DNA of 64,000 bases from an uncultured Lachnospiraceae bacterium (GCA_910585635.1 CAJUFE010000007.1:1-64000), one strand, 5' to 3'. Shown: positions 8,537-17,951, counted from the stretch's first letter. The notes: a model not told the origin generated them from the letters alone. Numbers and translations are program-made.

Positions 8537-10054
8537 ATGTTAGAGAAGATCGATCTGTCTGTAGGAGTGGAGAAGGAAGCCTATAAAGCGGCTATGGAGG
8601 AGATGGAGGCGAAGCTGGGGGTCTTACAGAGGGACTGTAAGGAAGCGAAGATCCCGGTGATGATCTTATTTGAGGGGATGGGGGCAGCCGGAAAGGGCAT
8701 CCAGATCAACCGCCTGATCCAGGCCATGGACCCCAGAGGTTTTTCCGTCTATACCAGCAACCGTCCCACAGAGGAGGAGCAGTACAGGCCGTTTTTATGG
8801 AGCTACTGGACGAAGACGCCGGCTAAGGGGCGCATCGCGATCTTCGACCGCAGCTGGTACAGACGGGTACAGGTGGACCGTTTTGACGGTCTGACCCAGG
8901 AGACGGAGCTGCTCAGCGCTTTCCAGGATATCTTGTCCTTTGAGCGGCAGCTGACCGACGACGGGACCGTGATCATCAAGCTGTTCCTCCATATCTCCAA
9001 GGAAGAGCAGAAGAAACGCTACAAAAAGCTGACCGCATCCAAGGAGACCGCCTGGCGTGTCAGTGACTCCGACTGGCAGCGGAACAAGGCCTACGACCGT
9101 TACGCCCAGATCAACGAGGAGATGCTGGAGCGCACGGATACGGAGTACGCGCCCTGGACCATCATCGAGGCCACAGATAAGAACTATGCGGCCATGAAGA
9201 TCATGGCCACGGTCACCAGCCGTCTGGAATATGAGCTGGCCAAGAGGCGTGAGGAGAAGAGCGAGGTGAAGGCCGTTCCTAAGACCATCCCCTCTGACCG
9301 GTATAAGAACGGCGTCCTTTCCGGTATCGACCTTTCCAAGAAGCTGACCCAGAGCCGGTATAAGAGAGAGCTGAACGAGCTCCAGAAGCGGCTGGAGATC
9401 CTGCACAGCGAGCTCTACCGCCTGCGGATCCCGGTGGTCATCGGCTTCGAGGGCTGGGATGCGGGAGGGAAGGGCGGCGCGATCCGCCGTCTCACCAGCC
9501 ATTTAGATCCCAGAGGCTACCAGGTGAACCCCACCGCCTCGCCCAATGATATCGAGAAGGTCCATCACTATCTGTGGCGTTTCTGGAACAATGTGCCCAA
9601 GGCCGGCCACATCGCCATCTTCGACCGCACCTGGTATGGCCGTGTGATGGTGGAGCGGATCGAGGGCTTCTGTACCGAGGCTGAGTGGAAGCGGGCCTAC
9701 CAGGAGATCAACGAGATGGAAGCCCACATGGCCAACTCCGGCGCTGTGGTGATGAAATTCTGGCTCCATATCGATAAGGACGAGCAGGAGCGGCGGTTCA
9801 AGGAGCGGATGGAGAACCCGGCGAAGCAGTGGAAGATCACCGACGAGGACTGGAGGAACCGTGAGAAGTGGGACCTTTACGAGGAGGCGGTCAACGAGAT
9901 GCTGATCCGCACCTCCACCACCTACGCGCCCTGGATCGTGGTGGAAGGCAATGATAAATACTATGCCCGGGTCAAGGTGGTCCGCACCGTGGTGGATGCC
10001 TTAGAGAAGAAGATCAAAGAGGTCAAGAAGGCGAAGAAAGAGAAGAAAGACTGA
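8537..10054 (+). CDS. pap: Polyphosphate:AMP phosphotransferase (tandem PPK2 domains)
   Basis: This 505-residue protein consists of two PPK2 domains in tandem, the layout of class II PPK2 enzymes that make ADP from AMP and polyphosphate. Domain 1 has the P-loop GMGAAGKG at residues 47-54; domain 2 has EGWDAGGKGG at about 305-314. Each has the following RSWY or RTWY (FDRSWYRR, FDRTWYGR) signature. The C-terminal end is lysine-rich. A strong SD (AAAGGAGGAGG) precedes the ATG. Its role would be nucleotide recycling from stored polyphosphate. It is monocistronic, with a structured leader. The tandem architecture makes the family assignment firm; the exact nucleotide preference is inferred. Confidence 0.93.
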   Translation: MLEKIDLSVGVEKEAYKAAMEEMEAKLGVLQRDCKEAKIPVMILFEGMGAAGKGIQINRLIQAMDPRGFSVYTSNRPTEEEQYRPFLWSYWTKTPAKGRIAIFDRSWYRRVQVDRFDGLTQETELLSAFQDILSFERQLTDDGTVIIKLFLHISKEEQKKRYKKLTASKETAWRVSDSDWQRNKAYDRYAQINEEMLERTDTEYAPWTIIEATDKNYAAMKIMATVTSRLEYELAKRREEKSEVKAVPKTIPSDRYKNGVLSGIDLSKKLTQSRYKRELNELQKRLEILHSELYRLRIPVVIGFEGWDAGGKGGAIRRLTSHLDPRGYQVNPTASPNDIEKVHHYLWRFWNNVPKAGHIAIFDRTWYGRVMVERIEGFCTEAEWKRAYQEINEMEAHMANSGAVVMKFWLHIDKDEQERRFKERMENPAKQWKITDEDWRNREKWDLYEEAVNEMLIRTSTTYAPWIVVEGNDKYYARVKVVRTVVDALEKKIKEVKKAKKEKKD

Positions 10055-10167
10055 GGCGGCGGCCGGACCGTCCAGGCAGTCTGAGCGGCGGCGGACAGAC
10101 GGCCCGGGAGCCATGAGCCCCAGGGGATTGTGGCGGACTGTCCGGGGGAAGGTCCCACAGAGGTGAT

Positions 10168-11412
10168 ATGAGCAAGGTGATCGTAGCAGGCGGAGGGGCG
10201 GCCGGGATGCTGGCAGCCATCTCCGCCGGGATGGCGGGCCATGAGGTGGCCCTGTATGAGAAAAATGAAAAGCTGGGAAAGAAGCTGTACATCACCGGCA
10301 AGGGCCGCTGCAATGTGACCAATGCCTGCGGCCGGGATGGCTTTTTTCAGAACGTCGTGTCCAACAGCCGCTTTCTGTACAGCAGCTTCCATCATTTCAG
10401 CAACCAGGATATGATGGCGCTCTTGGAGCGGTATGGCTGCCCGCTGAAGGTGGAGCGGGGCGAGAGGGTCTTCCCGGTATCGGATAAGGCCTCCGATGTG
10501 ACGGCCGCGCTGACACGGGCATTAAAGGAGTTTTCCGTCCAGGTCCATCTAAAGAAGGAGATCGGCGGACTGCTCTTCCACGATGGCCGCTGTACAGGGA
10601 TCAGGCTGGCCGGAGAAGGGCCGGGCAGGCAGGTGCCTGCGGACGCGGTGATCGTGGCTACAGGAGGTCTTTCCTATCCTTCTACCGGTTCTACCGGAGA
10701 CGGCCTTAAGTGGGCCAGGGAAGCCGGCCATCAGATCGTGCAGCTCAGCCCGGCCCTCACGCCCATGGAGATCTCGGAGGAGGACGGGAAAGCCCTCCAG
10801 GGCCTGACCTTAAAGAACATCCAAGTCTCCCTCTACCGTGGGGAGAAGGAGCTGTACACGGCTTTCGGAGAGATGCTCTTTACCCATTTCGGGGTCAGCG
10901 GACCGGTGATCCTTTCTGCCAGCAGCTATGTGGCGGGTGCCCTTAAGAAGGGGCCGCTGACCTTGACCGTGGACCTTAAGCCGGCGTTGAGCTTAGAGCA
11001 GCTGGATGAGAGGCTCTTAAAGGACTTTGGGGAAGAGAAGAACCGGCAGTTCAAGAATTCCCTCTCCCATCTGCTCCCGGCAAAGCTGATCCCCGTGGTG
11101 GTGGCCAGAGCGAAGATCGATCCGGGCAAGCAGGTGAACGCGGTCACCAGAGAAGAGCGAAAAAGCCTGGCCAGGCTCCTCAAAGCGCTGTCCTTTACCG
11201 TGATCGGACTGCGCGGCTATAAAGAGGCGGTGATCACCCAAGGGGGGATAGCCTTGAAGGAGGTCGATCCTTCAACGATGGGGTCAAAGAAGGCAGCAGG
11301 ACTGTATTTTGCCGGAGAGGTCTTAGATCTGGACGCACTGACCGGCGGCTATAACCTGCAGATCGCCTGGTCCACCGGGTGGTCGGCGGGGGCGTCCCTG
11401 CCTTACGGCTGA
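10168..11412 (+). CDS. NAD(P)/FAD-dependent oxidoreductase, HI0933/YhiN (BaiN-like) family
   Basis: This 414-residue flavoprotein starts with a dinucleotide-binding motif GGGAAGMLAA (residues 8-17) and the family-typical segment LYITGKGRCNVTN near residue 45. A second FAD contact ATGGLSYPSTGSTGDG lies near 166-181, and the C-terminal GEVLDLDALTGGYNLQ is diagnostic. BaiN of bile-acid 7-dehydroxylating clostridia belongs to this family, but most members are housekeeping genes of unknown substrate, and no other bai genes are present here. The start ATG has AGAGGTGAT as SD. It precedes cmk, ispH and the S1 protein gene, an order commonly seen in Clostridia, which suggests a constitutive role. Confidence 0.88.
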   Translation: MSKVIVAGGGAAGMLAAISAGMAGHEVALYEKNEKLGKKLYITGKGRCNVTNACGRDGFFQNVVSNSRFLYSSFHHFSNQDMMALLERYGCPLKVERGERVFPVSDKASDVTAALTRALKEFSVQVHLKKEIGGLLFHDGRCTGIRLAGEGPGRQVPADAVIVATGGLSYPSTGSTGDGLKWAREAGHQIVQLSPALTPMEISEEDGKALQGLTLKNIQVSLYRGEKELYTAFGEMLFTHFGVSGPVILSASSYVAGALKKGPLTLTVDLKPALSLEQLDERLLKDFGEEKNRQFKNSLSHLLPAKLIPVVVARAKIDPGKQVNAVTREERKSLARLLKALSFTVIGLRGYKEAVITQGGIALKEVDPSTMGSKKAAGLYFAGEVLDLDALTGGYNLQIAWSTGWSAGASLPYG

Positions 11413-11583
11413 TGTGCTGGCACACAGACAGCTATGGTGGCCGGCCGGATACCGTGAGCGGTCATATCCCATCACCATATGAGTCCTGACCGCCGCAAGG
11501 TTAGCGGCGATGGGGGATAAAATAAGCTCCGATCCACAGCCTGTGACAAACGGCAGGGGCGGGGCTAGAAAGAGGAAAAAGCT

Positions 11584-12291
11584 ATGCAGCATTTCAACAT
11601 TGCGGTGGACGGACCGGCGGGAGCCGGGAAGAGCACCATCGCCAGGGCCGTCGCGTCGCGCCTGGGCCTTATCTATGTAGATACCGGCGCTATGTATCGG
11701 GCCATGGCCCTGTATCTTTTGCGGGAGAAGGTCTTGCCCTCACAGGAGGCTGGAGTTTTGGCGGCCTGTGAGAAGGCAAGGGTCACGATCCGCTATGAGG
11801 ACGGCATCCAGAAGGTCATCTTGAACGGAGAGGATGTGTCCGGGCTGATCCGCACCGAGGAGGTGGGGGAGACGGCCAGCATCATATCCGGGTATGTCCC
11901 TGTGCGGGAAAAGCTGGTGGAGCTCCAGCGGCAGCTGGCCCGGGACGCGGATGTGATCATGGATGGAAGGGATATCGCCAGCTGTGTCCTCCCGGACGCC
12001 CAGGTGAAGATCTACTTGACAGCCAGTGTCCGGGTCCGGGCAGAACGCCGCTTTAAGGAGCTGAAGGAAAGGGGCGGTGACTGCGACCTGGCGAAGATCG
12101 AGAAGGATATCCAAGAGAGGGACTACCGGGATATGCACCGGGAGCATTCTCCTCTCATCCAGGTTAAGGAGGCTGTGCTGGTGGATACTTCGGATCTGGA
12201 CATCCCGCAGACGATCGGGCGGATCATCACCATTGCCCGGGAGCACGGGTTTACGCCCCGGGAGGAGGGGGAGGGTCCGGATTGGAAGTGA
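11584..12291 (+). CDS. cmk: (d)CMP kinase
   Basis: This 235-residue cytidylate kinase transfers phosphate from ATP to CMP or dCMP. The P-loop GPAGAGKST is at residues 10-18, followed by YVDTGAMYRA, the CMP-binding segment. DGRDIASCVLPDAQVKIYLTAS (split by domain boundary) and a lid region with ERDYRDMHRE complete the family pattern. SD AAAGAGGAAAAAGCT precedes the ATG. Its last 10 bases overlap the TTG start of ispH, so the two are translationally coupled. The length is normal. Confidence 0.95.
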   Translation: MQHFNIAVDGPAGAGKSTIARAVASRLGLIYVDTGAMYRAMALYLLREKVLPSQEAGVLAACEKARVTIRYEDGIQKVILNGEDVSGLIRTEEVGETASIISGYVPVREKLVELQRQLARDADVIMDGRDIASCVLPDAQVKIYLTASVRVRAERRFKELKERGGDCDLAKIEKDIQERDYRDMHREHSPLIQVKEAVLVDTSDLDIPQTIGRIITIAREHGFTPREEGEGPDWK

Positions 12292-13133
12292 TCGTAGCGA
12301 AGACAGCCGGTTTCTGTTTCGGCGTGGAGCGGGCTGTGGATAAGGTCTACCAGCAGATCGAAAAGACCGATGAGCCGATCTACACCTACGGCCCGATCAT
12401 CCATAATGAAGAAGTGGTGAAGGACCTGGAGGAAAAGGGCGTCAAGGTCATCTATTCGGAAGAGGAGCTGCGTTCCATAAAGAGCGGCGTGATCGTGATC
12501 CGCTCCCACGGCGTGAGCCGCGCCATCTACGACCTGATCCGGGATAAAGGGCTGGGACTGGTGGACGCTACCTGCCCCTTTGTGAAGAAGATCCACAAGA
12601 TCGTGGAGAAGGAGACAAAGGCCGGTCATCAGGTGGTGATCGTGGGAGATGCCCGTCATCCCGAGGTAGAAGGTATCAAGGGCTGGGGAGATGCACATAC
12701 TATAGTGATAGGGACGGATGAGGAAGCCGCCGCGTTCACGCCGGAAGAGGGAAAAAAGGTCGTGGTCGTTGCACAGACGACATTTAACTACAATAAATTT
12801 CAAGAATTAGTTGAAAAAACTTTTAAAAAGGGTTATGATAGAATTGTCCTGAATACGATTTGCAATGCAACACAGGAAAGACAGGTTGAAGCAAAGGGGA
12901 TTGCTTCGAAGGTTGACGCCATGATCGTCATCGGTGGTAAAAACAGTTCCAATACCCAGAAGCTTTATGAGATATGTCGTAAGGAATGTAAGAATACGTA
13001 TCACATCCAGACACTGGGTGATCTCGATCCTGAAAGTGGAAATTCTGTGCGCAAGGTAGGTATCACGGCAGGGGCATCAACCCCTAAAAAGATCATTGAG
13101 GAGGTTCATACTAATGTCAGAATTAAGTTTTGA
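12282..13133 (+). CDS. ispH: 4-hydroxy-3-methylbut-2-enyl diphosphate reductase
   Basis: This 283-residue iron-sulfur enzyme makes IPP and DMAPP in the last step of the MEP isoprenoid pathway. The three cluster cysteines are Cys12 (AGFCFG), Cys98 (DATCPF) and Cys194 (TICNAT); the SHG motif at IRSHGV is also present. The start is TTG at 12282, inside the end of cmk and preceded by GGAGGAGGGGGAGG. The end overlaps the S1 protein gene by 20 bases. In many Clostridia ispH and the S1 protein are fused; here they are separate overlapping frames. From about 12780 the coding sequence becomes sharply AT-rich (TTT, AAA, GAA, ATT codons), unlike the first half and unlike both neighbours. Confidence 0.95.
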   Translation: MEVIVAKTAGFCFGVERAVDKVYQQIEKTDEPIYTYGPIIHNEEVVKDLEEKGVKVIYSEEELRSIKSGVIVIRSHGVSRAIYDLIRDKGLGLVDATCPFVKKIHKIVEKETKAGHQVVIVGDARHPEVEGIKGWGDAHTIVIGTDEEAAAFTPEEGKKVVVVAQTTFNYNKFQELVEKTFKKGYDRIVLNTICNATQERQVEAKGIASKVDAMIVIGGKNSSNTQKLYEICRKECKNTYHIQTLGDLDPESGNSVRKVGITAGASTPKKIIEEVHTNVRIKF

Positions 13134-14235
13134 ACAAATGTTGGAAGAGTCATTAAAAACCATACGTACAGGAGAGGTCGTCACTGGTAAGGTCATCGAT
13201 GTGAAAGAAGACGAGATCGTGCTGAACATCGGCTACAAGTCTGATGGCATCATCACGCGCAACGAATATACCAATGAACCGAACGCAGACCTGACCCGCC
13301 TGGTACAAGTGGGCGATGAGATGGAGGCAAAGGTGATCAAGGTGAACGACGGAGAAGGCCAGGTGGCGCTCTCTTATAAGCGTCTGGCTGTGGACAGAGG
13401 CAATAAGCGTCTGGAAGAAGCCTTCAACAACCAGGAGGTCCTGACGGCCAAGGTGGTCCAGGTCCTGGACGGCGGCTTGAGCGTGATGCTGGAAGAGACC
13501 AGGATCTTTATCCCGGCAAGCCTGGTGTCCGATACTTATGAGAAGGATCTGTCCAAATATGCGGGACAGGATATCGAGTTCGTGATCACCGAGTTCAACC
13601 CCAGGAGACATCGGGTGATCGGCGACAGGAAGCAGCTGATGGTGGCGAAGAAGCAGGCCATGCAGAAGGAGCTGTTCGAGCGGATCGCGGTGGGCGACCG
13701 TGTAGAGGGTACGGTGAAGAACGTCACCGACTTCGGCGCCTTCATCGATCTGGGCGGCGCGGACGGACTGCTGCACATCTCCGAGATGAGCTGGGGCCGT
13801 GTGGAGAACCCGAAGAAGGTGTTCAAGGCCGGTGAGCAGCTGACGGTCCTGATCAAGGATATCCAGGGCGAGAAGATCGCGCTGAGCTTAAAGTTCCCGG
13901 AGGCGAACCCCTGGGCCAACGCCGCGGAGAAATACAGCGCAGGCAATATCGTCACCGGCCGTGTGGCCCGTATGACCGATTTCGGCGCTTTCGTAGAGCT
14001 GGAGCCTGGTGTGGACGCTCTGCTCCATGTGTCCCAGATCTCCAAGGAGCATGTAGATAAGCCGGCTGACGCATTAAAGATCGGCCAGCAGATCGAGGCG
14101 AAGATCGTGGACTTTAATGAAGTAGACCATAAGATCAGCCTGAGCATCAAGGCTCTGGCCGTTGCCGCAAGAGAGCAGCAGATCGATGCAGATGTGGCGG
14201 ATGTGGATATCGAGGCCATGGCAGCAAGGGATTGA
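13114..14235 (+). CDS. rpsA: S1 RNA-binding domain protein, ribosomal protein S1 homologue
   Basis: This 373-residue protein contains four S1 domains: GEVVTGKVIDVKEDEIVLNI (near residue 15), a divergent second, VEGTVKNVTDFGAFIDLGG (near 195) and VTGRVARMTDFGAFVELEPG (near 280). Such four-domain proteins bind mRNA and act as short S1 homologues in Clostridia. The ATG at 13114 is chosen because GAGGAGG lies 7 bases upstream, within the ispH end; an earlier in-frame start at 13096 lacks an SD. The gene closes the cmk-ispH-S1 operon and is followed by a terminator. The tail (VAAREQQIDADVADVD) is acidic. Whether it is a true ribosomal component is not shown by sequence. Confidence 0.88.
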   Translation: MSELSFEQMLEESLKTIRTGEVVTGKVIDVKEDEIVLNIGYKSDGIITRNEYTNEPNADLTRLVQVGDEMEAKVIKVNDGEGQVALSYKRLAVDRGNKRLEEAFNNQEVLTAKVVQVLDGGLSVMLEETRIFIPASLVSDTYEKDLSKYAGQDIEFVITEFNPRRHRVIGDRKQLMVAKKQAMQKELFERIAVGDRVEGTVKNVTDFGAFIDLGGADGLLHISEMSWGRVENPKKVFKAGEQLTVLIKDIQGEKIALSLKFPEANPWANAAEKYSAGNIVTGRVARMTDFGAFVELEPGVDALLHVSQISKEHVDKPADALKIGQQIEAKIVDFNEVDHKISLSIKALAVAAREQQIDADVADVDIEAMAARD

Positions 14236-14250
14236 TGGGATGAAGTAAGA

Positions 14251-14292
14251 CCTCTCCTTTTTATCATCGGATAGAAGGAGAGGTTTATTTTA
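14251..14292 (+). terminator. Intrinsic terminator of the cmk-ispH-S1 operon
   Basis: CCTCTCCTT (14251-14259) pairs with AAGGAGAGG (14275-14283), followed by TTTATTTTAT. The SD of the next gene begins immediately after. Confidence 0.85.
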
Positions 14293-14309
14293 TAGAGGGA
14301 GGTTTGGAT

Positions 14310-15497
14310 ATGATAGCAGAAAAGATGAGACCGTTGGTACAGAATAATTCGGCCATCCGCGCCATGTTCGAGGAGGGCAAGCGGCTGGCCGCGATCTACG
14401 GCGCGGAAAATGTCTTTGATTTCAGCCTGGGGAACCCCAATGTCCCTGCGCCGGAGGCGGTAAAAAAGGCGGTCATCGATATCCTGGATGAGGAGGAGTC
14501 CACCTTTGTCCACGGGTACATGAGCAATGCGGGCTATGAGGATGTGCGGGAGACGATCGCGGATTCCCTCAACCAGCGCTTCGGGACCAGCTTCCACATG
14601 GAAAATATCATCATGACGGTAGGAGCGGCCAGCGGCCTGAACATCCTCTTAAAGACCCTTTTAGATCCGGGTGATGAGGTCATCACCTTTGCGCCCTATT
14701 TCCTGGAATATGGGAACTATGTGCGCAACTACGACGGCAGCCTGGTGGTGGTCCCGGCTAACACGGTGGATTTTCAGCCGGACCTCCATGCCTTCCGGGA
14801 GCTGATCGGGCCAAAGACCAAGGCGGTGATCATCAACTCGCCCAACAATCCCACCGGAGTGATCTACTCGGAGGAGACCCTGACCCGCCTGGGGAGGATC
14901 TTAGAAGAGGAGAGCAAGAGGATCGGCCATCCGATCGTGCTGCTGTCTGACGAGCCTTACCGGGAGCTGGCCTATGACGGAGCGGTCGTCCCCTATGTGA
15001 CCAGATACTATAAGGACACGGCGGTCTGCTATTCCTACAGCAAATCCTTGTCCCTGCCCGGGGAGCGGATCGGGTATGTGGCGATCCCCGATGAGATGAC
15101 CGAGGCCAGGGAGGTGACGGCGGCGGCCGTGATCGCGAACCGGGTGCTGGGCAGCGTGAACGCCCCCTCCCTTTTCCAGCGGGTGATCAAGCGCTGTATC
15201 CATGAGAAGGTCAACGTGGAGGCCTACGACCGGAACCGGCATCTGCTCTATGAGTCCCTGATCGGCTTCGGCTTTTCCTGCGTAAAGCCGGAGGGTGCTT
15301 TTTACCTGTTCCTTAAGTCGCCCATGGAAGATGAAAAGGCTTTCTGTGAGGTGTGCAAAGAGCACCATGTGCTGGTGGTGCCGGGCAGCTCCTTTGCCTG
15401 TGCCGGGTATGTGCGGATCTCCTACTGTGTCTCCTATGAGCAGATCCAGAGGTCCCTGCCGGCCTTTAAGAAGATCGCGGAGGCCTGCGGCCTGTAA
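14310..15497 (+). CDS. Pyridoxal-phosphate aminotransferase, class I/II (AspC-like)
   Basis: This 395-residue protein is a fold-type I aminotransferase. The cofactor lysine is Lys245 in YSYSKSLSLPGER, with the Asn of NSPNNPTG and the Asp of SDEPYREL upstream, as in the aspartate aminotransferase superfamily. ATG 14310 is chosen over the TTG at 14304 because GAGGGAGG lies 7 bases upstream of it. The substrate cannot be read from the sequence: aspartate, aromatic and alanine transaminases share these motifs. It has no operon partner with a clear pathway. It lies between a terminator and a hairpin repeat. Confidence 0.87.
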   Translation: MIAEKMRPLVQNNSAIRAMFEEGKRLAAIYGAENVFDFSLGNPNVPAPEAVKKAVIDILDEEESTFVHGYMSNAGYEDVRETIADSLNQRFGTSFHMENIIMTVGAASGLNILLKTLLDPGDEVITFAPYFLEYGNYVRNYDGSLVVVPANTVDFQPDLHAFRELIGPKTKAVIINSPNNPTGVIYSEETLTRLGRILEEESKRIGHPIVLLSDEPYRELAYDGAVVPYVTRYYKDTAVCYSYSKSLSLPGERIGYVAIPDEMTEAREVTAAAVIANRVLGSVNAPSLFQRVIKRCIHEKVNVEAYDRNRHLLYESLIGFGFSCVKPEGAFYLFLKSPMEDEKAFCEVCKEHHVLVVPGSSFACAGYVRISYCVSYEQIQRSLPAFKKIAEACGL

Positions 15498-15519
15498 AGG
15501 GAGAGCAGAGGTTGCTTTT

Positions 15520-15709
15520 TACAGGTTGGCCAGAAGGTCCGCTCCGGGAGGTGCCTGTCACAACGTCACCGCGCTCTCGCTCCATGAAAGACGTAGCGGA
15601 CGCTAAGCTCGTAAAAGACCTCGCTAAGCGCCGACGTCTTTCAAGGGGTTCCTTTTGTGACAGGCCCCTCCCTTCGCTACAAGATCTGCGTGAGTGTGAA
15701 AAGTAACGT
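15520..15709 (-). repeat. Dispersed hairpin repeat, copy C (reverse orientation)
   Basis: GGGAGGTGCCTGTCACAA (15546-15563) pairs with TTGTGACAGGCCCCTCCC (15655-15672), 17 of 18. Inside lies a nested pair GAAAGACG/CGTCTTTC, different from the nested pair of copies B, E and F yet again complementary. The reverse complement of its ends matches copy A. A flank GTGAAAAGTAACG (15697-15709) is shared. Confidence 0.8.
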
Positions 15710-15738
15710 AGCAGAGAAATAGTCGAGGAGGATGAACG

Positions 15739-16800
15739 ATGGAGCTTTGGGAAAAGAATATACGGAGGGTGGTCCCCTATGTGCCGGGTGAGCAGCCGAA
15801 GGGGGACCGCCTGATCAAGCTGAACACTAATGAGAACCCCTACCCGCCGGCACCGGGGGTGGAGAAGGCTTTGGGGGAGATGGACGCGGATCTTTTTCGG
15901 AAATACCCGGATCCGGCCTCCTCGCTCTTAGTGGATGTACTGGCAGAGCGGTATGGAGTAGGGAAGGATCAGGTCTTTGTGGGCGTGGGATCCGATGATG
16001 TGCTGGGGATGGCTTTTCTGACCTTTTTTAATTCGGATAAGCCGATCCTGTTCCCGGATGTGTCCTATTCCTTTTACCCCGTGTGGGCGGATCTTTTCCA
16101 TATCCCCTACGAGACACCGGCGGTGGGGGAGGAATTTCAGATCTTGAAGGAGGATTACTACCGGGAGAATGGGGGGATCGTCTTCCCCAACCCGAACGCG
16201 CCTACAGGGCTGGAGCTGGGACTGGAGGCGGTGGAGGATATCCTCCGCCATAACCAGGATGTGGTGGTGATCGTGGATGAGGCCTATGTGGATTTCGGGG
16301 GACGGTCGGCCCTTTCCCTGCTGCCCCGCTATGAGAACCTGCTGGTGGTGCAGACCTTCAGCAAGTCCAGGGCTATGGCCGGGATGCGGATCGGCTATGG
16401 GATCGGGTCGCCCAAGCTGATCCGGGCGATCCAGGATGTGCGGTATTCCTATAATTCCTACACCATGAACATCCCCTCCCAGATCTTAGGGGCAGAGGCG
16501 GTGAAGGATGAGGTCTATTTTCGGGAGACCCTGGATAAGATCATAAAGACCAGGGAGGAGACAAAGCGGTGGATGGGAGAGCTGGGCTTCACCTTCCCGG
16601 ACTCCAAGGCTAATTTCCTTTTCGCCACCCATGAGCGGGTCCCGGCGGAGGCGATCTTTAAAGCCCTGAAGGAGGAACAGATCTACGTCCGGTATTTCAA
16701 CACCCCGAGACTTAAGGACCATCTGCGGATCACCATAGGGACCGATGAGGAGATGAAGGCGCTGCGGAGGTTTTTGGAAGGGTTTTTAAGGCGTTATTGA
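15739..16800 (+). CDS. hisC: Histidinol-phosphate aminotransferase
   Basis: This 353-residue fold-type I PLP enzyme matches HisC: LIKLNTNENPYPP at residues 26-38, IVDEAYVDF near 173, and the PLP lysine Lys209 in TFSKSRAMAGMRIGY. HisC converts imidazole-acetol phosphate and glutamate to histidinol phosphate. No other his genes are in the window; orphan HisC homologues can also act on phenylalanine or tyrosine precursors, so the in vivo role is open. SD GAGGAGGATGAACG precedes ATG. The next gene follows after 26 bases and may be cotranscribed. Confidence 0.85.
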   Translation: MELWEKNIRRVVPYVPGEQPKGDRLIKLNTNENPYPPAPGVEKALGEMDADLFRKYPDPASSLLVDVLAERYGVGKDQVFVGVGSDDVLGMAFLTFFNSDKPILFPDVSYSFYPVWADLFHIPYETPAVGEEFQILKEDYYRENGGIVFPNPNAPTGLELGLEAVEDILRHNQDVVVIVDEAYVDFGGRSALSLLPRYENLLVVQTFSKSRAMAGMRIGYGIGSPKLIRAIQDVRYSYNSYTMNIPSQILGAEAVKDEVYFRETLDKIIKTREETKRWMGELGFTFPDSKANFLFATHERVPAEAIFKALKEEQIYVRYFNTPRLKDHLRITIGTDEEMKALRRFLEGFLRRY

Positions 16801-16826
16801 GGGTTTGTTAAGGAGGTAAGATAGAT

Positions 16827-17951
16827 TTGGAACGGTTGACAAGGAGCCTGCGTTATCTGCTGAACATCTCGATCCCGGTCTCCGGGTGGCTGCTGGCGAT
16901 CTTTTTCGGGCCAAAGGTCCTGGGTTTTTTCATGCCCTTTGTCACCGGGTGGATCCTGGCCAGTCTGGCCAACCCGTTAGTGCGCTTTTTGGAGGACCAT
17001 CTGAAGATCTTGCGGAAGCACAGCTCTGTGGCGATCGTGGTCCTGGTGCTGGCTGGTGTGATCGGGCTGTTCTACCTGCTGGTCTCCAGGACGGTCCTGG
17101 AGCTGGCAGGCCTGCTCCGGGATATCCCGGAGCTTTACGAGCTGGCAAAGGCGGAGGTCCTGCAGGCCTTTAGCAAGCTCAGCCACCTGTTCGTCCGTTT
17201 CCCCGCGGGGGTCCAGGACCTGTTCTACCGGTTCTGGGATGGCCTGGGCGGATATCTGAGCAGCCTGGTCCAGTGGATCGCCCAGCCTACGGTGGCTGTG
17301 GCGGGCAATGTGGCGAAGAGGATCCCGGCGATCTTTGTGAACGTGATCATCACGGTCCTGTCCTCCTACTTTTTTATCGCGGAGCGGGAGGATATCCGGA
17401 TGCGGATCAGGCCCTATGTGCCGTCCTGGATGGAACAGTATCTGTCCTACTTAAAAGGCGATGCCAAGCATCTGGTGGGCGGGTACTTCCTGGCCCAGTT
17501 CCGGATCATGTTCGTGGTGGCCCTGGTGCTGGCCGCAGGCTTCCTGGTGCTGGGGGTGGAGCACAGTCTGATCTTTGCGGTGTTGATCGCGTTTTTGGAT
17601 TTCCTGCCCATGTTCGGCACAGGGACCGTTCTGGGTCCATGGGCGCTGGTGAAGCTCCTGTCAGGGGAATACCCCTTTGCGGCCGGGCTGGTGCTGCTCT
17701 ATATCCTGACCCAGGTGATCCGCCAGATCATCCAGCCGAAGATCGTAGGCGACGCCATGGGGCTGCCGCCCCTCATGACCCTCTTCCTCCTGTATATAGG
17801 CTTCAAGGTGCGGGGGATCGCCGGGATGATCCTGGCCGTGCCGGTGGGACTGCTGTTCTCCAGCTTTTATAAGCATGGGGCATTTGATGGGATATTGGAG
17901 AATGGGAGGCTGTTGGTGAGGGAGATACAGGGGTTTTGCAGAGGTGAGTGA
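16827..17951 (+). CDS. AI-2E family permease, YtvI-like
   Basis: This 374-residue polytopic membrane protein belongs to the AI-2 exporter (UPF0118/PerM) family, with about eight hydrophobic segments and the conserved C-terminal region ending DAMGLPPLMTLFLLYIGFKV (one 20-residue stretch). Members include sporulation protein YtvI, Na+/H+ antiporters and exporters; the transported species is unknown. The start is TTG at 16827, with AGGAGG 10 bases upstream; this choice places the first membrane helix at about residue 15. It follows hisC closely, and the convergent gene downstream is separated by a MITE-like hairpin. Confidence 0.85.
   Translation: MERLTRSLRYLLNISIPVSGWLLAIFFGPKVLGFFMPFVTGWILASLANPLVRFLEDHLKILRKHSSVAIVVLVLAGVIGLFYLLVSRTVLELAGLLRDIPELYELAKAEVLQAFSKLSHLFVRFPAGVQDLFYRFWDGLGGYLSSLVQWIAQPTVAVAGNVAKRIPAIFVNVIITVLSSYFFIAEREDIRMRIRPYVPSWMEQYLSYLKGDAKHLVGGYFLAQFRIMFVVALVLAAGFLVLGVEHSLIFAVLIAFLDFLPMFGTGTVLGPWALVKLLSGEYPFAAGLVLLYILTQVIRQIIQPKIVGDAMGLPPLMTLFLLYIGFKVRGIAGMILAVPVGLLFSSFYKHGAFDGILENGRLLVREIQGFCRGE

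Noticed and set aside
10168..11412. Bile-acid 7-dehydroxylation role for the BaiN-like protein
   Set aside because: No other bai genes are nearby, and the CaiB/BaiF proteins at 47333-50859 belong to a decarboxylase operon. The BaiN-like gene sits in a housekeeping order with cmk and ispH.
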